DNA of 11,025 bases from Bacteroidota bacterium (GTDB lineage Bacteria > Bacteroidota > Bacteroidia > NS11-12g > UBA955), in assembly GCA_008081305.1 (NCBI GenBank), contig VMCP01000249.1, positions 1-11,025 of the forward strand. The letters run 5' to 3'. This document shows, in pieces, positions 7,443 to 11,025 of the stretch (its first letter is position 1; every line of letters begins with the position of its first letter). A model generated the notes under the pieces. It searched no databases and was not told the origin of the DNA. It was given only the letters and a program-made list of their open reading frames with translations. The position numbers were made by a program, and so were the translations under genes.

Positions 7443-7847
7443 ATGAAGAAAATGTTATTTGTTGCTACCACTGCCTTATTTATGGTTGGTGGAGTGTTCG
7501 CACAAACTGCAACTAACTCATCAAAAGACGAGGCGAGTGTGGCTGTTGCACAAGAGGAAATGTCAGCGGCTGTAGTGGAGAAGAAGTGCGATAAGAAAGA
7601 TGGAAAGAAATCTTGTTGCAAGGATAAAAAAGCAACGGCTAGTGCCGATGCTAAGAAATGTGACAAAGGTGCTAAAAAAGCCTGCTGCAAAGATAAAAAG
7701 CACGCGGCTGCGAAATCCTCCAAGAAGGAATGTAGCAAAGATGGTAAAAAAGATTGCTGCAAGAAGAAAACAGCTACTGCTGACACAAAGAAGTGTAATT
7801 CGAAAAAGAAGGATTGCTGCAAGAAAAAAGCTGAAACTAAGTCTTAA
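7443..7847 (+). CDS. Exported Lys/Cys-rich repeat protein, unknown function
   Basis: Encodes 134 residues. MKKMLFVATT and a hydrophobic stretch end in VFA-Q, a clear Sec signal peptide cleaved after about residue 20. An acidic/Ala-Val linker (21-46) follows. The rest is built of four copies of a lysine-rich module with one Cys followed by a Cys pair: Cys49/58/59, 73/81/82, 97/105/106 and 118/125/126. The gap before the CC pair is 8, 7, 7 and 6 residues. The modules start 24, 24 and 21 residues apart and are joined by Ala/Thr/Ser/Lys linkers. All twelve cysteines lie in these modules, and the mature protein is strongly basic. No other domain is visible. Metal binding or redox buffering in the periplasm, or binding of an anionic surface, is possible but inferred only from composition. 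The gene has its own promoter box and terminator, so it is a single-gene unit. I do not recognise a named family. Confidence 0.85.
   Translation: MKKMLFVATTALFMVGGVFAQTATNSSKDEASVAVAQEEMSAAVVEKKCDKKDGKKSCCKDKKATASADAKKCDKGAKKACCKDKKHAAAKSSKKECSKDGKKDCCKKKTATADTKKCNSKKKDCCKKKAETKS
7581..7835 (+). repeat. Four degenerate tandem coding repeats (about 72, 72, 63 and 48 nt)
   Basis: The repeats begin near 7581, 7653, 7725 and 7788, each with AAGAA-type lysine codons, a single Cys codon and then a TGTTGC or TGCTGC Cys pair. The DNA copies differ at many third positions and in the linkers while the Cys/Lys pattern is kept, so the repeat is old and held at the protein level rather than a recent duplication. 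Confidence 0.75.
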
Positions 7848-7869
7848 AAAATTCTAGTAATAAATATTT

Positions 7870-7903
7870 AAAGAGGCGTCTATTGGCGCCTCTTTTGTTT
7901 TTT
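7870..7903 (+). terminator. Intrinsic terminator after the Cys/Lys-rich protein gene
   Basis: AAAGAGGCG (7870-7878) and CGCCTCTTT (7887-7895) form a perfect 9-bp stem with an 8-nt loop, followed by TGTTTTTT. It lies 22 nt after the stop codon and just before the next promoter box, so it separates two transcription units. Confidence 0.9.
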
Positions 7904-7910
7904 ATCTCAT

Positions 7911-7918
7911 TAACTTTG
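7911..7918 (+). promoter_or_regulatory. -7 promoter box (TAACTTTG) of the membrane protein-metH unit
   Basis: A perfect TAnnTTTG lies between the terminator and the ATG at 7923, again with exactly 4 nt to the start codon. The -33 region overlaps the terminator T-run; the nearest TTG triplets (7895-7897 and 7883-7885) are 13 and 25 nt away, neither ideal. Confidence 0.55.
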
Positions 7919-7922
7919 TGAC

Positions 7923-8777
7923 ATGGCTGTCGATCGCTCCTTCCGAAGGATTGTTTTTACCTTAATGACCTTAGTTACCATTTCCGTTATTACCGTTGGC
8001 TTATATCTATATTTTAACTTTACAGCAAGGAGCACTCTTCCATTAATTGTACCTGAAGAAGTAGAGGAGTTTGCACATTTTCAAACAAAGAAAATGCGTG
8101 ATGATGGGGGTATAAACCCTTCAGCGGAATATGTGACTTTACTTTCGGATTGGATTAGTTCTCAGTCCTATTTTGAGCATATAGATAAACCCTCTGAGCC
8201 AGGAATAGGGCTATTCTCGGATGTGGTTTATTTCCGTGCCAAAGAAGCCCAGTGTGTGGCATTAAGCCTGACTTCACCCGTAAGGTTTAGTTCCTTTTTA
8301 GACACATTAAAAGGCAAGGGTATGATTGGGAATACCATTGAGCAACCAACGTATAATTACATAAAAATCCCCAATTCACCATTGTACTTAGTCTATAAAT
8401 ACAAAGCCCTAGTACTGTTGAAGAGCTTGGCCGATTCGGCAGCGTTAGAAATTGACGCGATGGAAGGCTTGATGGAGTCCATCTTTGATCCAAATAAAAA
8501 GAGTTTTATTAAAAATCCTGCCATTCAAGCACTTTATGAAGCGAATTGTCAGTGGGTTTATGCATCTAAAAAATACGGTTGGGGTGGAATTTCTGCTGAT
8601 GCTGGTAAATCAACACATTATCAAGTCCAACCTAATTCTAGTCAATTAAAAGAGTTGGATAACGAAGAACTGAATACCCAACAATGGATTGGAGCAGAAG
8701 TTCAAAACATTCACTGGTTTGATGCGTTGATAAAAAGAGTTTACGAATATTTAAAGAACGAAGAATATGGATGTTAA
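7923..8777 (+). CDS. Single-pass membrane protein of unknown function
   Basis: Encodes 284 residues. A short basic N-terminus (RSFRR) is followed by one hydrophobic helix at about residues 10-31. The remaining 250 or so residues look soluble and probably face the periplasm (positive-inside rule). That part has no Cys-rich or repeat structure and no motif I recognise. It contains short hydrophobic strand-like stretches such as QCVALSLTSPVRF and SPLYLVYKYKALVLL, and a WGGISADAG segment near 220-228. It begins its transcription unit, 4 nt after a perfect -7 box, and its last 11 nt overlap the start of the homocysteine methyltransferase gene, so the two are translationally linked. A role related to methionine synthesis is possible but nothing in the sequence shows it. 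Coding status is well supported by length, the promoter and the overlap. Confidence 0.85.
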   Translation: MAVDRSFRRIVFTLMTLVTISVITVGLYLYFNFTARSTLPLIVPEEVEEFAHFQTKKMRDDGGINPSAEYVTLLSDWISSQSYFEHIDKPSEPGIGLFSDVVYFRAKEAQCVALSLTSPVRFSSFLDTLKGKGMIGNTIEQPTYNYIKIPNSPLYLVYKYKALVLLKSLADSAALEIDAMEGLMESIFDPNKKSFIKNPAIQALYEANCQWVYASKKYGWGGISADAGKSTHYQVQPNSSQLKELDNEELNTQQWIGAEVQNIHWFDALIKRVYEYLKNEEYGC

Positions 8778-9762
8778 CGAAGCCTTAGAAAAACGAATTC
8801 TCATTATTGATGGTGCGATGGGTACCATGATTCAGAAGCACAAACTGAATGAGGAGGATTATCGAGGGGAGCGATTTAAAAATTTCTCACATTCTCTTAA
8901 AGGGAATAATGATCTATTGGTTCTAACTCAGGCACATATTATCGAACAAATTCATGTAGACTTTTTGGAAGCCGGAGCAGATATCATAGAAACCAACACG
9001 TTTAATGCGAATTCGATTTCGATGTTAGATTATCATATGTCAGATTTAGTGGTTGAATTGAATACTCAGGCTGTTGAAGTAGCGAAAAAGGCGCGAAATC
9101 GATTTCAACAATTGGATGATCGCCCTATTTTCATCGCCGGTGCCATTGGCCCTACCAACAAAACCACAAGTCTTAGCCCAGATGTAAACAATCCAGGATT
9201 TCGAGAAGTGTCGTTCGACGATTTAGTGGAATGTTATGGGCAACAAGCACGGGCTCTAATTGATGCGGGTGCCGATCTTTTGTTGGTTGAAACAGTTTTT
9301 GATACTTTAAATTGTAAAGCTGCATTATTTGCGATCAATACCATCAAAGACGAGTTGAAGATTGATATTCCAGTGATGGTCAGTGGCACGATTACGGATG
9401 CTTCAGGTCGAACACTAAGTGGACAAACAACAGAGGCATTCTACAATAGTATTTCGCATGGTGATTTATTGAGTGTCGGTTTAAACTGTGCACTTGGGGT
9501 AGAGCAAATGAGGCAATATGTGGAGGAGTTATCGCGGGTTTCGTTGGTAAACGTCAGCTGTTACCCTAATGCTGGCCTTCCCAATGAGTTTGGAGAATAC
9601 GATGATACACCAGAACATATGTCAGAGGTTATGGCCGATTGGGCAAAACAAGGGTGGGTAAATATTGTTGGAGGATGTTGTGGTACCACACCAGAACACA
9701 TTCGAGCAATTGCAGATAAAATGAAGCAAATCTCACCAAGAGTTATTCCAGTTGAGGCGTAA
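8767..9762 (+). CDS. metH: Homocysteine S-methyltransferase module of methionine synthase (stand-alone)
   Basis: The 331 residues correspond to the first module of cobalamin-dependent methionine synthase, the zinc TIM barrel that binds homocysteine and accepts a methyl group. Key motifs are IIDGAMGTMIQ (13-23), ETNTFNANS (75-83), SGTITDASGRTLSGQT (206-221) and the three zinc ligands Cys241 (GLNC), Cys304 and Cys305 (GGCCGT). These match E. coli MetH C247, C310 and C311 with a constant offset of 6. The protein ends 26 residues after the last ligand, just where the folate module would begin, and no folate, cobalamin or reactivation module follows in any frame. Split MetH is known in Bacteroidota, with the rest as a second protein. 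Here that partner is not adjacent, because a leucine dehydrogenase gene comes next. A stand-alone methyltransferase using another donor is the alternative, but the motifs favour MetH. The start overlaps the upstream membrane protein gene by 11 nt. Confidence 0.9.
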   Translation: MDVNEALEKRILIIDGAMGTMIQKHKLNEEDYRGERFKNFSHSLKGNNDLLVLTQAHIIEQIHVDFLEAGADIIETNTFNANSISMLDYHMSDLVVELNTQAVEVAKKARNRFQQLDDRPIFIAGAIGPTNKTTSLSPDVNNPGFREVSFDDLVECYGQQARALIDAGADLLLVETVFDTLNCKAALFAINTIKDELKIDIPVMVSGTITDASGRTLSGQTTEAFYNSISHGDLLSVGLNCALGVEQMRQYVEELSRVSLVNVSCYPNAGLPNEFGEYDDTPEHMSEVMADWAKQGWVNIVGGCCGTTPEHIRAIADKMKQISPRVIPVEA

Positions 9763-9809
9763 GTGTCTGATTGACGCTTAGTTGTCAGTGAAAACTTCAT
9801 AAAAAAAGT

Positions 9810-9817
9810 TACCTTTG
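9810..9817 (+). promoter_or_regulatory. -7 promoter box (TACCTTTG) of the leucine dehydrogenase gene
   Basis: A perfect TAnnTTTG lies 12 nt before the ATG at 9830. GTG at 9788-9790 sits at the expected 19-nt spacing as a poor -33 match, and a true TTG at 9782-9784 is 25 nt away. The box makes the in-frame TTG at 9815 impossible as a practical start, because it lies within the promoter. Confidence 0.55.
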
Positions 9818-9829
9818 CGTTTTAATTCA

Positions 9830-10933
9830 ATGGAAGAAATTAAGACTGTAAACTTGTCCTCAACAACCTTTGATTTGTTTGCGGGACTCGAATCTACCGA
9901 CCACGAACAGATTTTATTTTGTCAAGATAATGCAACAGGTTTAAAGGCCATTATTGCCATACATAATACTGTTTTGGGTCCCGGTTTAGGAGGAACGAGA
10001 ATGTGGAGTTATGCCCATGAAAAAGACGCGATCAAAGACGTGTTGCGTCTGAGTCGTGGAATGACTTACAAAGCCTCTGTTGCTGGATTAAATCTAGGTG
10101 GAGCGAAGGCCGTTATTATCGGAGATCACAAAACACAAAAGTCTGAAGCTTTGATGCGAAAGTTTGGACGGTTTGTAGAGAATCTTAACGGTAAATATAT
10201 CACAGCAGAAGACGTTGGAACTACCACGCGTGACATGGAGTATGTTGCTATGGAAACCGAAAACGTTGTTGGCTTACCGGAAATCATGGGTGGAGGTGGT
10301 GATCCATCTCCAGTTACTGCGTATGGAACTTACATGGGAATCAAAGCGTCTGCAAAAAAAGCGTACGGGAACGATTCGCTGAGTGGTAAATCAGTTGCGG
10401 TTATGGGAATAGGTAAAGTCGGGTGGCACTTATTGGAATACTTACACAAAGAAGGTGCTAAGTTGTATGTGGCTGACTTGAACCAAGATATATTACAACA
10501 AGCAACCAAGGAATTTGGAGCTATTGTTGTTTCATCTGAAGATATGATCACCTTGGATGTCGATATTTTTGCGCCTTGTGCGTTAGGTGGAATATTGAAT
10601 GACCATACCATTCCTCAATTGAAATGCCAAATCATCGCTGGTGCTGCAAATAACCAGTTAGAGGATGAGACCATTCATGGCAACCAGATAAAGGATATGG
10701 GCATTGTATATGCCCCCGATTTTGTGATCAATTCTGGAGGTTTGATTAATGTTTACAGCGAGCATAACGGTTATGTTAGAGAAATCGCTATGAGCCAAAC
10801 CGAAAAAATATACGATACGATCTTGCAAATAAATCATATGGCTGAGGATTTAGGTTTGAATAACCAATTAGCGGCAATTAAGCATGCTGAAAAAAGAATC
10901 CACGATATGAGATTGGTGCACAGCACTTACTAG
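9830..10933 (+). CDS. Leucine (branched-chain amino acid) dehydrogenase
   Basis: From the ATG at 9830 the product has 367 residues, the usual length for leucine dehydrogenase, which deaminates leucine, valine and isoleucine to 2-oxo acids with NAD+. The substrate half has GPGLGGTRM with Leu53, MTYKASVAGL with Lys81, LGGAKAV with catalytic Lys93, and AEDVGT with Asp128. These correspond to Bacillus sphaericus LeuDH L40, K68, K80 and D115 with one constant offset of 13. Leu53 replaces the lysine that glutamate dehydrogenases use, consistent with an aliphatic side chain. Phenylalanine or valine dehydrogenase is a less likely alternative. The NAD half has GIGKVG (193-198) and ends with APDFVINSGGLINVYSE (295-311). 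It has its own promoter box and a strong terminator downstream, so it is probably a single-gene unit serving branched-chain amino-acid breakdown or synthesis of branched acyl-CoA starters for membrane lipids. Confidence 0.93.
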   Translation: MEEIKTVNLSSTTFDLFAGLESTDHEQILFCQDNATGLKAIIAIHNTVLGPGLGGTRMWSYAHEKDAIKDVLRLSRGMTYKASVAGLNLGGAKAVIIGDHKTQKSEALMRKFGRFVENLNGKYITAEDVGTTTRDMEYVAMETENVVGLPEIMGGGGDPSPVTAYGTYMGIKASAKKAYGNDSLSGKSVAVMGIGKVGWHLLEYLHKEGAKLYVADLNQDILQQATKEFGAIVVSSEDMITLDVDIFAPCALGGILNDHTIPQLKCQIIAGAANNQLEDETIHGNQIKDMGIVYAPDFVINSGGLINVYSEHNGYVREIAMSQTEKIYDTILQINHMAEDLGLNNQLAAIKHAEKRIHDMRLVHSTY

Positions 10934-10958
10934 GATTTTCCCTTCATATAAGCGTTTT

Positions 10959-10985
10959 GAAAAGTCCCTTATTTAGGGACTTTTC
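10959..10985. terminator. Terminator hairpin after leucine dehydrogenase, probably bidirectional
   Basis: GAAAAGTCCCT (10959-10969) and AGGGACTTTTC (10975-10985) form a perfect 11-bp stem with a 5-nt loop (TATTT). The A-rich and T-rich ends of the stem give a T-run in both orientations, fitting termination of the leucine dehydrogenase gene and of a possible convergent gene ending at 10988. Confidence 0.85.
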
Positions 10986-10987
10986 TA

Positions 10988-11025
10988 TTATTTTCGTTGG
11001 GTGATTGCTCTACCCTCATTCTTAA
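10988..11025 (-). CDS. Possible C-terminal tail of a convergent gene (partial)
   Basis: On the minus strand one frame enters from the window edge, reads KNEGRAITQRK and then meets two stops in a row, TAA at 10990-10988 and TAG at 10987-10985. These sit directly at the base of the bidirectional hairpin. Tandem stops beside a terminator are what a convergent gene end would look like, but eleven codons are too few to prove coding or to name a family. Confidence 0.35.
   Translation of the reverse strand, partial: KNEGRAITQRK

Noticed and set aside
7430..7822. Minus-strand open frame of 130 codons antisense to the Cys/Lys-rich protein gene
   Set aside because: It arises because Lys codons (AAG/AAA) read as Leu/Phe on the other strand. 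It runs across the promoter box, and the + strand frame has a signal peptide and regular Cys modules.
9815..9829. In-frame TTG start upstream of the leucine dehydrogenase ATG
   Set aside because: The TTG is part of the TACCTTTG promoter box, so it would not be usefully transcribed. The ATG at 9830 gives the normal family length.
9763..9829. Weak inverted repeat (CTGA...TCAG) after the metH module, considered as a terminator
   Set aside because: Only about 4-5 pairs form, with mismatches and no T-run. It is not convincing.
9763..9829. Possibility that metH is broken by a frameshift or truncated by a deletion
   Set aside because: The gene ends cleanly at a known domain boundary, no folate-module sequence is visible downstream, and a promoter for the next gene follows directly. 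A natural split gene is the simpler reading.

Overview
The window looks like chromosomal DNA of a Bacteroidota bacterium, probably Flavobacteriales-like. The reasons are moderately AT-rich sequence throughout, promoters of the Bacteroidota type (TAnnTTTG) in front of most transcription units, start codons without a recognisable Shine-Dalgarno sequence, and a MetH homocysteine module encoded as a separate protein. I see no mobile element, CRISPR array, tRNA or rRNA. Most genes are on the + strand.

Left part (1-5371): a truncated leftward gene for a small secreted protein (start at 462) faces a rightward orphan lipoprotein gene (540-1007). These are followed by a tightly packed surface-polysaccharide group: a GT4-type glycosyltransferase (1028-2200), a class II asparagine synthase-like amidotransferase (2173-4107) and a 12-helix MOP-type flippase (4094-5371). 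The three reading frames overlap by 28 and 14 nt, so they are very likely co-transcribed and translationally coupled. Together they suggest building, amidating and exporting a glycan or lipid-linked sugar.

Middle part (5372-7411): a well-formed promoter (TTG-N18-TAAATTTG) precedes a glutamate dehydrogenase gene, followed 6 nt later by a small pyruvoyl-type phosphatidylserine decarboxylase. Next is a stand-alone gene (7443-7847) for an exported, very lysine-rich protein with four C-x(6-8)-CC modules, closed by a strong intrinsic terminator (7870-7903).

Right part (7911-11025): an orphan single-pass membrane protein overlaps a stand-alone homocysteine methyltransferase module of methionine synthase. 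The cobalamin/folate part of MetH is not next to it. A leucine dehydrogenase gene with its own promoter follows, ending at an 11-bp hairpin terminator. Behind the terminator, the tail of a convergent gene may be visible.

The most notable features are: (1) promoter -7 boxes lying exactly 4 nt before the start codon in front of four genes, implying leaderless or nearly leaderless mRNAs; (2) the Cys/Lys repeat protein; (3) the isolated MetH Hcy module; and (4) two paralogous amino-acid dehydrogenases whose specificity residue differs (Lys in one, Leu in the other) exactly as expected for glutamate versus branched-chain substrates. No clearly new multi-gene system is evident. The Cys/Lys repeat protein and the leaderless promoter geometry are the best candidates for something under-described.
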